A stretch of DNA of 64,000 bases from positions 21,343,626 through 21,407,625 of the forward strand of contig ML677334.1 of NCBI GenBank assembly GCA_007922305.1. The letters are read 5' to 3'. How positions within the stretch are numbered: the stretch's first letter is position 1; each line of letters begins with the position of its first letter. Made by a program: the position numbers and the translations under genes. Source of the DNA: Dermatemys mawii (Eukaryota > Chordata > Testudines > Dermatemydidae). The notes under the pieces were generated by a model, which had not been told where the DNA came from, ran no database searches, and saw only the letters and a list, made by a program, of their open reading frames with translations. This document shows positions 11,231 to 23,429 of this stretch, piece after piece.

Positions 11231-14200
11231 AGAGGGTTTTAGCGGCTGCCCCATTTTAAACCCTCGTGTAAACAGGCGTGATCCTCCTTTGACATCGTGG
11301 GAACGGGGCCCGGCCGGCCTGGGGGTGGCTTTGCGGGGGCGGGCTAATAACACTTCTAAAGATGGCGAACTGGGGCTGCGAAGTTGCGCAGTGGGAGCTG
11401 GCTGGGCCCCAGCGGCAGAGCCGTGCTGCTGTGGGGGCGGGTAGGCGCTTGTTAAAGCGAGGGAAGGGGTCCGACCATCCCCTCCACAGGCAGCAACTAG
11501 GGCTGCAGAAGAATTCATCCAAGGGTTGACCTGTGTCCACACTGGGTTGACCTAACTTGGTCCCACAGTGCAGACACAACTAGGGCTGTAGCAAGAGCTG
11601 CTGGAGGTTGGCAGCCCCCCTCCCCCCCAGTGTTTAAACATCTTCCATCTACAACAGCTGTAGTTTAAGCACTTACTACAGCAACAGAAAGGGTTGGTTA
11701 TTGTGTGGATGCATTAAATCCACCTTTCTGAGAGGTGGTACCTAGGCCTGCATGCTCTGTGCATTGTAATGAAGCCAAGCCAAGGTAACTTTAGATAACC
11801 CAGCCCTACATTTTGGGTGTAGACCAGACCTGGGTAAAATTTTAAAAAGCACCTATTTAGGAGTTTAAATTTCATTACTTTCAATTAGATTTACATTTAA
11901 TAATGGGATGTAGGCTTCTGCATGATTAAATGCTTTTGAAAATGTTATCCAGTATGTATTTTTCTAGTCTACACATTATTCAAGTATTTCCCTTGGCTGT
12001 GATTTAGACCTTTGTTGAACTTCCCTCTCAACAGTTGACATTTTAGGATGAACAGTTGAGCAGCTTTTGAGAACTAGAAGAGTTTACGTGAGAGGGAGGG
12101 GGAATATTTCCTTTCATTGCAGCGTTTTGTCAAATAGATAAAGGGTGTAAGTATATAATTTGGTAGAGAAATGGGTAAAATTTGACAGAAAAGTGTCAAG
12201 TGTTATCATGATACCCAACCCTAGACCGGGGTGGGCAAACTTTTTGGCCCAAGGGCCACATTGGGGTTCCAAAAATAACATGAAGGGCCAAATAGGGAAG
12301 GCTGTGCCTCCCCAAACAGCCTGGCCCCGCCCTCTATCTGACCCAACCCACTTCCTGCCCCAACTGCCTCCCTCAGAATCCCTGACCCATCCTGCTTCTT
12401 GTCTGCTGACTGCCCCTCTCAAGACCCTCCCTTCCCAACCACCCCTCCAGAATCCCACTCTGCTCCCTGATTGCCCTGACCCCCTACACACACCCCTCAG
12501 CTCCTGACAGACCCCCAGAACTCCCATGCCCTATCCAACTCCCTCATCCCCTGACCCTTCCCCCCCCCCGAACCTCTGCCCCTGGGGCTCCCTGCCCCTT
12601 ATCCAACCCCCCTGACCCCTTTCCCATGCCACTCAAGCAGCGTGTCTGGAGGCTATGTGGCCCTTGGAGCGTTGTGGTAAGGGGGCAGGGCTGTGAGCTC
12701 AGGCCCGGCAGGAGTCACCCACAGTGCTGTCTGTGGCTGCTCCTGGACACGGTGCGCTAAGACTCTGAGAGAGGGAGAGGTGGGGAAGGGAGGGAACAGC
12801 AGGGGCAGGGTTGCGGGGAGCCTCCTCGGCCGGGAGCTCAGGTGGGCTGTAGTTTGCCCACCCCTGCCTTAGAGGATCTAGTCAAATTACTGAAGTAAAT
12901 AGAAAGACACTCACTGACTTCAGGGAATGTTGTATTAGATCATTTTTCCTCTGTAGCGCTCAAAGTGCATTACAGGAGAAAGTAAGTATTATCCCCATTT
13001 TATAGATGGGGAAACTGAGGCACAGAATTGAAGAGAGACAACAGCCTAATGTCTCATATCAGGATAGTGGGCAGAGCCAGGAATAGAAACCAAGTCTCTT
13101 GATTCCCATCTTAGTGCTCTATTCAGTTGAACTACACATCAGAATACCTGAAGCAAAGTAGCTGGCTGATATGTAAGCCTTTGAAAATTGCACTTTGCTC
13201 ATCTGTAGTAGATTTTGACAATTGCAATATATGTGACAACAATTTGCCAGTATTCCAAAGGGGGACATAGCAGTCTGTGCCTACATGACGATTTTTAATG
13301 TATTCAAGATCTGTGCATTGAATGAGACAGGTCTGTGGAAGAGTACCTCTTATTTACTGCATAGTAAGGCACAATACCTCTTTGATAAGGGAGTAAATGG
13401 TGATTGAATTAATTGATTAATTCAAACATATCTCCAAAAGCCAGAAATGCAACACTAGCTGGGGAGGTTTCTGAGTTACAGTACTACAGTGAATTATTTC
13501 CCAGGTGGGTCTTGTCCACGTGCTTAGGCAGTCTGGCCTTAAAGTCTATGGCTATATGGTGCTATTTGGATTGTGGTAGCCTCTAGGAGCTTCAGGTATT
13601 CACCAACACACATTGTGTTATGAGCCCTCCATCATTTATTGCCAATATAGCACACTTTGAATGGGGCAGGACTCTGTAGGAAACTTGCCTCGTCTGGTGT
13701 GTTTACACTGCAGTTGAACAGCCTCATGGCCCAAGCGCCAAGAGCTCAAGTCAGCTGACAGGCCAGCTCTGCATGTCTAATTGCAATGTAAACATAGCCA
13801 GACTGTGCACAGTGGTACACACACTTGAAAATGTGTCCAGTGCATAAAGTTTCCTATAAGGCAGCATTTGTTCAGTGATAGGCTTCATAGGAGCCCATGC
13901 CTTAGTAAGGGCCCAGTTGTGGACTCCTCAATAAGTAATTATATGAGTAGTCTCAGTGAAATTACAGGACTTGTTTACTGCTCAGTGTAAACAAGGGTTG
14001 CAGAATTGTATTATTATATGGACAGGATATTTAGGTGGTGTCTTCAAGTATTTCCAGGTTATGGAATTTTTCTTTTTTTAAAACTATGTAGGAAAAACTC
14101 TATATTGTATTATTTGTGAAATAGTATAGGTGTGTAAAATTAAAGACTATTTTAATGGATACACTGTATAAAAAATTGTAGACACTAGGGGAGATTTTCA

Positions 14201-17200
14201 AAAGTGCCTCAGGGATTTGGGAAAACAAGTCAGTGTAATTACAAATTCATTATAAGTGCTCCTTGGTGTTTTGAAACTTGCCTCCATCATCGTTATATAA
14301 TGTAAAGGACACTGTGATTTGGTTGTATTTTTTACATGGTAGAGTTCACCTTGACAGGGTAGTGCACAGGTACGCAATTGACTGTAGGAAAAGTAAGTCT
14401 TTTAGTCCTTGGTTTTGAAACCAAAACAGAGAGTGAATATTGTGATGTATTTGCAGCCATCTCCTCAGGGAAAAAATAGCTAATTTTAGTACAGAATAAA
14501 CTGATTCTTTGTTTTCTTTTCAGGACTCCATTCCAGTGTCTACATCGCTCCTGGGAGATGCCTTTGACAGTACCTCAAATTCTCTTGCCCAGCGACTAGG
14601 TGTGTTCTTGAATGGTTCAGAGGTTTTATAACACACTTGTACTTTTGTGAATCCTCTTTAAATTCTTTGTGTTTGCTCTCATCTCGTATCTTTATCAATG
14701 AAGCACTTTTGCTGTCACCATAAGTAATGTTGCCTGACTTCTCAATAAGAGGCATACGTTTGTCTCATGTATACATGAGCTTAAATATTGGCTGATCATG
14801 CTTGAAGCTTGCATTGTATTAAAGCAAAGTATTAGTGTGAATCATTCTTGAGGAAAAACTTTTATTCTAATGGATTTGGCTTCTTTGTGCCTAACTTTTC
14901 ACATTTCTACTGCTCACCTGCTTAAAGGTAGGCATGTACAGTGGGACCCCGCAATAGCGTGACGATTGGGATCCAAAAAAAATCGATTGCGATAATGGCG
15001 GGGTCGCAGTATTGCGGGGTTCCTCCGCATCAAAGCAGCGGCTACCGCCGCCATTGGGAGCCAGCCGTGCACCGCGCTATAAACGGATTTGCGCAATAGC
15101 GGGGCATGGTATTCCGGGGTCCCACTGTACTTAAATACCTTATTGAGTTAGTGCTACTGTTCTCTACACCTATACGTCTGCAGTTACAGACACCTCGGGA
15201 ATTTAGGTTGTTCACAACCCTGAAATGTTTGTAATGCTGAACAAATCATGGTGGTTTTTTCAAAAGTTTACAACTGAACCTTGTCTTAATACAGCTTTGA
15301 AACTTTACAAGGCAGAAGAAAAATGTAGCTTTTAACTATCTTAATTTTTAAAAAAAAGCACAGAAAGTTTCCTTACCTTTCAAATCTTTCTTTAAACTTT
15401 TCCTTAACCATTTTAGTAGTTTAACAAAGTACTGTTTGTTTTTCCCCTCATCTCTGTTGTTGCCTGATTGCGTACTTCCAGTTCCAAATGAAGAGTGTGG
15501 TTGACCAGTCAGTTTGTAACTTTGAGATTCTACTGTATCACAGAGTTTGAAAGGCAGAAGCACTAGGTTTCATTGCTGGTAATAGGAGTGTTATCCTACG
15601 AATCTCCTGGCACTGTTGCTGAGGGACATTATCGATGATAAATATAATGAGGGCTTTGCATTTCAGTAATCCCTGTGCTTTGTTGAGGCTTTGTTAATAG
15701 AGGACAAGAATAAACTTTCAGGTTTGCCTCTCCCTATCCACTCCTTCCCTCCTAACACTTGCATATGCACTTGCATTGCTTCAATATAAATTTTAATGCA
15801 TGTGCCTGCTCTCTGCAGCTGTAAACACCGATGCTTGCACAAATATGCAGAATTGTTCATGTGCAAATAAAGGCTACCTTTGCATTGTACTTTTTTATAG
15901 CTCTCTTCAGCCAGAAAGATCCCAAAGCCCTCTACAAATTATTGGCCAAGATTGCAGATTTAGGGAAATGGACGTACGCACACAGGAATCTCATCACCCA
16001 CCAGTGAAAGGAAGCCACCTCTGGGGTGGATTAGGGCATCTAATAGCTCACAGTAGTGCTGTAGTCCAGAAAGTGAAACCCATAACTGAATGCTGCCCTC
16101 TACCTCCATTATGAGTGAGAGCACAAGTAGTTAGAACAGCAGTGGTACGCCCATGAGCTGGGGAGCAGTAACTCTCCTCCGCGTTCATGTGCTTTCCCAA
16201 TCGTATAGGAGCCATTCTTCTTCAAGACTGTTGCAATATTGAGATTGTGAATCAGGATGCTGTGGATCTCATTGCTGGATAACCAGTGTTTCTGCTGTGT
16301 AGAAGGACTTACTGTGTTCAGTACAGCTCAAGAGTTAGTCATGCAGTCTAGGTTAAAGGAGAGCAGGTGGGCTGTGTGAATGACATCTGCCCTGTGTGGC
16401 TATGGATCAGCCAGGTGTAGAACTATTGCTCAGATCCTCAAAGGTATTTAGGTACTGAACTCATTCGTTTCAAGGGGAGTTAGGTACCTACATACCTTTG
16501 AGGATCTGGACCTATGTTTCACTAGCTTGAGCCGCACAAAACCCTTCCAGTTCTTTGAAGTTGCAGATCTCACCCCTCCCAGGGGACGAGGAGACAGAGT
16601 AAAATCAGAGATCATTGTAGTATTTTGGGTACAAATTCCCCCCTTCTCATTTCAAGGGAATATAATGAGCAGGGCATTATCAGTTGACTCTGCAGGGCAG
16701 TGTAGATGGGGGCAGGTTCTAACTGCCCTATTGGAGTTTTGACCAGGACACTGGGGTTAACATCCCTACTCTTGCAAAAAGCGTCAAGGGACCAGTACCG
16801 TTCACAAACGTTGAGAACTCCATTTCATGTCTCCTCCAGGCAACTGAGGCTAGACATGGTGCAGAAGTAATTCAGAACTCAGACTGTTGGTTAAAGTAGT
16901 GTAGAAATTAAATAACTTTCAGTTTAGAATTACTACTCTGGTTATTTAATTTGAGAATTTTTAAGCATTGATGATAAAACGAGCCTTTGTACCACAGGAG
17001 CCAACAGCAAGGCAGAGATGTTTGTTTTTCAAGTTATAGCATATTAGCGCAACAAGCCACATCCAATTAACGTTATTGTGTTAAATGTTAAAAAGAAAAT
17101 GAATCAGTTTCAGAAGCAGTTCATAGGGCTCCCTCATCTTACTGAGCCAAGAAGAAGTTGATTGTTCTGTTAGAATGGAAGACAAGTCAATTGAATTGAT

Positions 17201-18790
17201 TGGTATAATAATGAAATTGCCTAAAAATTGCTTTTTAAAAGAGAAATTCATAAGAGTTTATTCTTTCTGTCCTTGGTTTTCCAGCTAGTTGAGGTAGATT
17301 GAGATTTTTAGGAATTTCTGACGGTACCTTTTTAAAAATAAAAATAAGACAGAAGATGATCCTTGGAATATTCTGGGGAACAATCCTGTCTTAAATGAAT
17401 ATCTAGTTTAGTACACAGAAAAGTTATTTGTTCCTATATGGTCTAAGTGAAAGAATTTATGAAAGGAAGATACCTGTCTGTCCTCTTTGGAAATCTGCTG
17501 TGTACATTTCTTTCTGCCATTGCCATTTCAAGCATTCTTCTTACTGTTTCCCTTTTTAGTTATGGCTTTGTGGTCAGGAATGACTTTTGTACTAAGGTGC
17601 TGATTCAGCAAAGCATTTAAGTTGGTACTTAAGTGCTGTGCTGAATTGGGCCCTATATACAAAAAGGGCATGGTACTGGTAGCTCAAAACACGTGAATTC
17701 TTTTCAGGCTCTGACACCATGACTAAGATTACAAGGGCTCTTCATTTTCAAAAAGGTATTACATAGCCTGCCTGGTCTCTCTCTCATCTTGGGATCAGTA
17801 TGGCTACAATAAGAGTGCAATTTATTTCAATGACAGGAGCCTCAATATCTTCATGGATCTCAGTCTATGGCCGGTTACCATTTTGAGCAATTCAACTTCT
17901 GTCCCTCAGGTTTCCCCAGCTGCCTACATATCACCCGTAGCTTAGTTTGCACAGTTCAGTAAAGATGGTGTTGTATGAGTGCATAGGTATTATTTTATCA
18001 AAGTTAGGGTGTCTATTTTCTATACTGTAACTTTTTTTCATGTCATCCATTTACCTGCTGATAGTAGAGAGCCATCTTTGGGGATTATTTTTTTTTAAAC
18101 TATCGCTGTTAGGTCTGTCATGGAAGATAACTTTTACATAATGTACATAGATCAGGTAATATGGTATCTACTTTATCATTAGCTTATCCGAGAATTTTTA
18201 TACTGGGCTTTTTTGAATGGCTTATTACTTAATTCTATCCCCCCTCACCTCCTTAAAGCATGTTGGAGCATAAGTTATCTCTTCAGTTTAGTTTGTGTAA
18301 CCTGGTAAGGAGTCCAGTATAACCTATAATTTATCTTGAACTATATTATCTTTAAGAGCCTGATCCCAAGCCAGTTGAAATCAGTGGGAGCCTTTCCATT
18401 AACTACTGTGGACTTTGAATCAGGTCCTAATCTAACTGACATATCTGCCACATGGCACTCATCACTGACTGCTACCTAAAGTTTTTAGCCAACACGCCAG
18501 ACCGAGTAGGGGTATATAAGTTATACTACTACTTTAGAGGTGGTTCCTCCAGGCCAGTGCATTATGGTATGGGAAACTTGCCTCATTTCTCTCCATAAAA
18601 TGTTTTATTACTACCAGCACTAATATAGGAATGAGTAATAGATGACTGTTCTTTGTTTTGTATTTTAGCCAGGAAGACTAAAAAACAGATCTTTGTCAGC
18701 TACAATCTTCAGAATACAGACAGCAGTTTCATATTACATATAGAGAACAGAATCAAGGAAGAAATGGTTGCTTTTCCAGAGAAGTTCTAA
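10864..18790 (+). CDS. PSMG4: PSMG4, proteasome assembly chaperone 4 (spliced span, 3 coding exons, complete)
   Basis: PSMG4 pairs with PSMG3 to form a cytosolic chaperone that helps assemble the alpha ring of the 20S proteasome (family knowledge). Three exons join in frame: 198 + 76 + 122 = 396 nt, or 131 residues plus stop. The human protein is about 123 residues; the difference lies in the N-terminus, which here carries a Gln run and an Ala run. Recognisable stretches are EQLVHFHAMRLRDSLFLWVG (exon 1), DSIPVSTSLLGD (exon 2) and FVSYNLQNTDSSF with a C-terminal FPEKF (exon 3). The ATG at 10864 is the first in-frame start before the conserved part and sits inside a CpG island; its Kozak context is modest (C at -3, G at +4). 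Introns are about 3.5 and 4.1 kb with GT-AG ends. The gene converges on SLC22A23. No frame damage is seen. Confidence 0.96.
12227..12866. mobile_element. hAT-type element (GGGGTGGGCAAAC family)
   Basis: Terminal inverted repeats CGGGGTGGGCAAAC and GTTTGCCCACCCCTG, with an imperfect 8-bp duplication (CCCTAGAC at 12219-12226 / CCTTAGAG at 12867-12874). The C-rich interior matches the copy at 43100-43620. No transposase. Confidence 0.82.
12945..13145 (-). repeat. MIR/CORE-SINE-like copy
   Basis: It contains TTATCCCCATTTTATAGATG, GGAAACTGAGGCACAGA, then GCAGAGCCAGGAATAGAA, the usual order of an antisense MIR-type SINE. Confidence 0.82.
14524..14599 (+). CDS. PSMG4: PSMG4 coding exon 2
   Basis: This 76-bp exon follows the acceptor ttcttttcag and ends before gtgtgt. 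It encodes DSIPVSTSLLGDAFDSTSNS and then LAQRL, closely matching the human protein. It ends one base into a codon (phase 1), and that G joins CC at the start of exon 3 to give Ala. Confidence 0.94.
14939..15127. mobile_element. Short mariner/pogo-like element (189 bp)
   Basis: Inverted ends CAGTGGGACCCCGCAATAG and CCGGGGTCCCACTG with TA on both sides (14937-14938, 15128-15129). The interior is GC-rich with repeated GCGATA/GCAATA motifs. Non-coding. Confidence 0.85.
16431..16513. repeat. Palindromic short repeat (AGATCCTCAAAGG family)
   Basis: Arms CAGATCCTCAAAGGTATTTA and its near-complement TACCTTTGAGGATCTGG, with a loop containing TTTCAAGGGGAGTTA. Confidence 0.75.
17596..17655. repeat. Palindromic short repeat (GATTCAGCAAAGCA family)
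   Basis: Arms AGGTGCTGATTCAGCAAAGC / TTAAGT and ACTTAAGTGCTGTGCTGAAT. Confidence 0.6.
18353..18432. repeat. Palindromic short repeat (GAGCCTGATCC family)
   Basis: Arms GAGCCTGATCCCAAGCC and TTTGAATCAGGTCC. Same family as 499-572, more decayed. Confidence 0.65.
18669..18790 (+). CDS. PSMG4: PSMG4 coding exon 3 with stop
   Basis: The acceptor is tgtattttag. The exon completes an Ala codon, encodes RKTKKQIFVSYNLQNTDSSF and then a C-terminal helix region NRIKEEMVAFPEKF, and stops at TAA 18788-18790. Family members end at the same EKF. The lysine-rich start and the VSYNL strand are characteristic of PSMG4. Confidence 0.95.
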
Positions 18791-18860
18791 CTTTGCATCG
18801 TTGTAAGCTAATTTGTTACCTTTTTTTTTTTTAAAAGAAATAAACTGACTGGGTTTTCCA
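18791..18860 (+). other. PSMG4: PSMG4 3'UTR with poly(A) signal AATAAA at 18839-18844
   Basis: A canonical AATAAA lies about 50 nt after the stop codon, after a T-run at about 18822-18833. This predicts a very short 3'UTR. A second AATAAA at 19226-19231 could give a longer form. Confidence 0.6.
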
Positions 18861-20500
18861 TATTGACAGAAACAGTTAATATTTTGGAACTTTTTGTGTT
18901 TTACAAAATTGTTTGGACCAAACTTGAATAGAACTTAAAAACTGTTTCTTCCAGACTTTGAGTTCCTCTGCTTTGTTAGAGATGGGCTTATGGTAGAGAA
19001 AGGGGATTGTGGGATATGGGGAGGAATGTTGAGTTAAGCAAGATATTGTAAACTTGTGTATGCATGGAGCTTGACCTACCTGGAAACTGTAATCAGTCAC
19101 GGAATGTTTGCTGGATTTTAGTTGCACATGTAACACAGTGTATCATAATTATAGCAAGAGAAAACAAATCTCTTCTGGTGCTTATGTGAAAGCCTGGCAT
19201 GCTGGTGTGAAAAATCAGCAAATTAAATAAAAGGAAGTCACATTGACATCACTTTCATTTGCAGCATGATTGGAGAATGGCAGGAATTGGCTCTTTCTAA
19301 AGGGAAGGGAATTTTCCACTGAAAAGGAAATAAATGTTTGATCCTAAAATGTGCTTTCTTACTCAGTACATATGCGCTATATATCCAGAGGCTTGTTTGC
19401 TGCCGGTTGTGCTGTTTCGTGTTAGTCATGCAGTGCCAACAGTGTGCAGGATTCTGTTCCATCTTGTACATCAGCATAATTATGGGCATAGTTTGTATTA
19501 TAAAACTGTTAATGCAGGTGCAGGAAAGTGTTTTCAGCGTCGAGGCAGAATTGGTTGGGTTGGTAGTTACAATCTTACATGTAAACTGAGCACATTTGAT
19601 GCAGAAATCAATTAGATGCAATAGCCATGGACCACCACCATACGCTCTTCAGAATAGAGCCTCACTTTAGAAGGATATTAAAGAGGGGAAAATACAGTGG
19701 GGTAATTTGACATTAAGGGCACTGGAATAAGTAACTCTACACAGGCATTATGTAAGGTACCAGTGGAAACCTGGTGCCCGTAGATATGAGTCTTTATTCC
19801 CCGTGATTGTTGTTAATATGCTGAATGGGCTAGAAATAAGGATTTTTCGTCTTTCCCTTCACTGAGCCCTTTGGGGGTTTATATTATCATCTCTCAAAGC
19901 TTAAACAACAGTTTCAGATCCTTCAGTGAAAGATGCTATACATGTGCAAGCTGCTATTATTAAAAGGGAGTTTCTGAAGTAGTGTGTGAGAATCATATCT
20001 AAAAAAGCCTGAGGGTTTAAGTTCTAGTAGCACAAAGGCAGAATTGTCTCATGATTTAACAGTGGGGTGCTGAAGGTCAGGAGACAAGAATTCTATTTCC
20101 ATCCATGCCCTGGCTTGCACTGTGACAGTAAGGAAGTTGCATAACCTGTTTCCCCATCTGTAAAGTGTAAACCGCACACTGTGGCGTGCAAGGAAAGTCT
20201 CCACTGTAAGTATAAAATATTAATACTGCTATAATAGCTCCCTAGCACAAAGAAGCTGGCAGGCTGCAGAAAAGCCACCTTAGGCTAGTTTATTATGGCT
20301 TTGTGGTCAGTAGTTAAAAAGAAGATATAGCAAATAATGCTTACTTTGAGAATACAACTTCAGTTTCTGTTTATATCTAGTTTCTGCTGAGTTGTTTTGA
20401 TAAATTATAATACATAATATTTGTTGCCAGCCCCTATTCTATAGTAAGAGTATAAAGGCAAGGAACAACACCTTTGCTTTCACCTGGCCTCAGTTGAAGC
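18861..20500. other. Intergenic between PSMG4 and SLC22A23, left part
   Basis: Mostly unassigned AT-rich sequence. A sense MIR-like SINE is visible at about 20060-20250 (CTATTTCC..CCCTGGCTTGCACTGTGA and CCTGTTTCCCCATCTGTAAA). The 127-codon frame at 19238-19621 (-) has no recognisable similarity. Confidence 0.6.
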
Positions 20501-21745
20501 CAGGGAATTAGAGACCAGTCATCTTAACTTCAGTCTCTGGAAAGATAATGGTGCAAGTAATCAGTTTGCAAACACCTAGAAGATAATAAGGTGATGAGTA
20601 ACTGCATCGATTTGTCAAGAACAAATTATGTCAAACCAACCTAATAGCTTTCTTTGTCAAGGTAACAAGCCTTGTGGATAGGGGGATGTGGTATATGTTG
20701 ATTTTAGTAAGACTTTTATACTGTCTCACATGACCTTTTCATAAACAAACTAGGGAAATACAGCCTAAATGGAGTTACTATAAGATAGGTGCATAACTGC
20801 TTTGCAAACTATTTCCAGAGAGTAGTTATGAGTGGCTCACAGTCTAGCTGGAGGGGCATATTGAGAGGGTGGTCGGCTTCTGTTCAATATCTTCATCAAT
20901 GATTTAGATAATGGTATAGAGAAAAAACTTATAGTTTGTGGACAATACCAAAGTGGGAGGGATTGCAAGTGCTTTGGAGGACAGGATTAGAATTAAAATG
21001 ATCTGGACAAACTGGAGAAATGGTGTGAAGTAAATACAATGAAATTCAATAAGGATAAAGGCAAAGTACTCCACTGAGGAAGGAACAATCAGTTGCACAC
21101 ATACAAAATAAGAAATGACTGTCTAGGAAAGGGATCTGGAGGTGATAGTGGATCACAAGTCAACAGTGTAACACTTGCCGCCCTGGCCAGCGCCCCCCCC
21201 CCCCCAAATAAAAAAATAGTGAACATCATTCTGGGAGAAGTAATTCTTCCACTCTACTTCCTGCTGCTAAGGCCTCAGCTGGAATACTGTCCCACCTCCA
21301 GGTGCAACATTTCAGGAAAGATGTGGACAAACTGAAGACAGACCAGAGGACAGCAACAAAAATGATTAAAGATCTAGAAAACATGACCTATGAGGAAAAA
21401 TTGAAAAAAATTGGGTTTGTTTAGGCTGGAGAAGAGAAGACTGGGCGGTGGGGATATAACAGTTTCAAATACATAAAAGGTTGTTAACAAAGAGGATGGT
21501 GAAAAATTGTTCTCAACCTCTAAGAATAGGACAAGCAGCAATGGGCTTAAATTGTAACAAGGGCAGTTTACGTTGGCCATTAGGAAAAACTTCCTAACTG
21601 TCAGGGCAGTTAAGCACTGGAACAAATTGCCTAGGGAGGTTTTTACCAACCGGTTAGACAAACACCAACTTCTGTCATGAGTGCAGGGGACTGGACTAAA
21701 TGACCTGTTAGCTCCCTTCCCATCCTACACTTCTGTGATCAACCA
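20500..21745 (+). mobile_element. CR1 LINE fragment, sense, decayed
   Basis: Reverse-transcriptase remnants include TTCAATATCTTCATCAATGA (FNIFIND) and TGGACAATACCAAAGTGGGA (DNTKVGG). A typical CR1 3' section follows (CTGGAGAAGAGAAGACT, CCATTAGGAAAAACTTCCTA, CTGGACTAAATGACCTGTTA). Many stops; it also holds a C13 run at 21193-21205. Confidence 0.85.
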
Positions 21746-21995
21746 AAAGCAGTGTTAATTCAGAGCTAAGGTTCAGATTTTATTGACAAGCCTAGAAACT
21801 GAATTCAGCTCAGCAGCCTTAACTCCTGTTGTGTATTTATGCACTATACTAGGTGGTCTCATTCCCTAGTCACCCTTCACCACCTGCGTTTCTCAGCAAT
21901 GCATTTTATACAGAATAGTACAAACTCCATCTTCATCAAGCATTGTTTTGCTGGCCACACAGTGTGAATTCTGCTCAAGTGCATATACATTAAGG

Positions 21996-22428
21996 AAGGG
22001 GTGGCCAACCTGAGCCTGAGAAGGAGCCAGAATTTACCACCGTACATTTCCAAAGAGCCACAATAATAGGTCAGCAGCCCCTCGTCAGCTCCCCCACCCT
22101 AGTCCCAGCTGCCTCCCACCCACCGGCAGCCCAGCTGATCAGTGCCTCCTCCCCCCGCCCCCCGGACGTCCCAGTCAGCTGTTACAGAGCATGCAGGAGG
22201 CTCTGGGAGGAAGGGGGGAGGAGCGAGGGCACGACAGGCTCAGGGGAGGGGGCGGGAAGAGGATGGAGTGGGGGCAGAGCCAGGGGTTGAGCAGTGAGTG
22301 TCCCCCACAGCACACGTGAAAGTTGGTGCCTGTGGCTCCAGCCCTGCAGTTGGTGCCTATACAAGGAGCCTCATATTAACCTCTGAAGAGCTGCATGTGG
22401 CTCCGCAGCCACACGTTGGCCACCCCTG
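21996..22428. mobile_element. hAT-type element (AGGGGTGGCCAAC family)
   Basis: Inverted ends AAGGGGTGGCCAACC and CGTTGGCCACCCCTG with an imperfect 8-bp duplication (CATTAAGG at 21988-21995 / CACTAATG at 22429-22436). The interior is GC-rich; no coding. Confidence 0.8.
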
Positions 22429-22539
22429 CACTAATGGTTAAATTAGCATAATTAACCCAAGTTGGAGTCAGTATGATTTAACTAATTGTATTAAAGTAGC
22501 ACCACCTTGTGGCCCCAACTGAGCGCAGGACCTTCAGTA

Positions 22540-22740
22540 CTGTACACACACAATCACAGACAGCCCCTACCTCAGTGCTTAAAATCTTAAATTGACAAGA
22601 GAGAGGGGAATCAAAGGCACAGAGGGATGAAGTGACTTGCAAGATGTCAGACAGCAGGTCAGTGTCAAAGCCAGGAACAGAACCCTTATCTCCTGATACT
22701 CAGTCCTGTGCCCTAACCACTGGAGTATACTGCCTCACAC
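22540..22740 (-). repeat. MIR/CORE-SINE-like copy
   Basis: It contains GGCACAGAGGGATGAAGTGA, then GCCAGGAACAGAACCCTTAT and CTGTGCCCTAACCACTGGA, matching an antisense MIR-type SINE including its tRNA-like head. Confidence 0.8.
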
Positions 22741-23429
22741 TGGCATAGCATGGAGCCAGTACCACCCTGGGGGAGCTCAGAGAGATATTGTGTCAGGTGG
22801 TATTTTCCCTTCTTGCCCCTTGCCCCCACGTTCAGGTAGGAGCATGCGTGCTGAAGCATCCGTTTGGATAGTGTAGGGTGATCTCTGACTAGCTGAGGGG
22901 GGCTGGAGCACCGCACTCTTTCTGGAGCAATGTGTGGCCCTGCACAGAGCTGTCCTTGAGCTCCTATGAGTGCAGAGACTGTAGTTGTCCCTGGGGCTTG
23001 TGCAATATGCACAACAGATGTGGAAAGGCTGCTTCTTCTCTGATCCTTTGGGGGAAGGGCTAAATATGGCCCTAATGCTATATCAATGCAGCATGATTCT
23101 ACGTGTGAACTGTGTCTCAGTTTCACTCAGCAGAGCACTCATGACAATTTGGGTCATAGTGTCAACTTCACTCGCCTTAGGCAACAGAGAAGAATGAGTT
23201 GCTATTTTCCTTGCCAGATGCCTGCAAGGAAACAGCAATAACATACTGAGGGAATCAGGCAAGAGGCACTGGAAAACTAAATGAAACGTACCAAATCAGC
23301 AGCTTCCAGCCTCTGTGAAACTAGTGTGAATGAACATATGCATCAATAGTATAGGTGACAATGCAATCACCAATCAAGGTTCCCCAAGCCTCAGAGCATA
23401 TGCCAGTGATACTCAAGCCAAAGCTCTCA

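Larger units (their letters stand above)
11062..14523 (+). other. PSMG4: PSMG4 intron 1
   Basis: GT-AG intron of about 3.46 kb. It holds a hAT element (12227-12866), a MIR-like SINE (12945-13145) and a short palindrome-ended repeat near 13700-13800. The rest is unique-looking, AT-rich sequence in which I see nothing. Confidence 0.85.
14600..18668 (+). other. PSMG4: PSMG4 intron 2
   Basis: GT-AG intron of about 4.07 kb. It holds a 189-bp mariner/pogo-like element (14939-15127) and palindromic short repeats at 16431-16513, 17596-17655 and 18353-18432. No other coding signal is seen. Confidence 0.85.

Noticed and set aside
10490..11542. 350-codon open frame on the - strand across PSMG4 exon 1
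   Set aside because: It is Ala/Pro/Arg/Gly-rich, as expected for chance frames in a CpG island, and the real coding is on the + strand.
19238..19621. 127-codon frame, - strand
   Set aside because: No recognisable similarity and overlapping frames on the other strand of equal size; lies in the intergenic gap.
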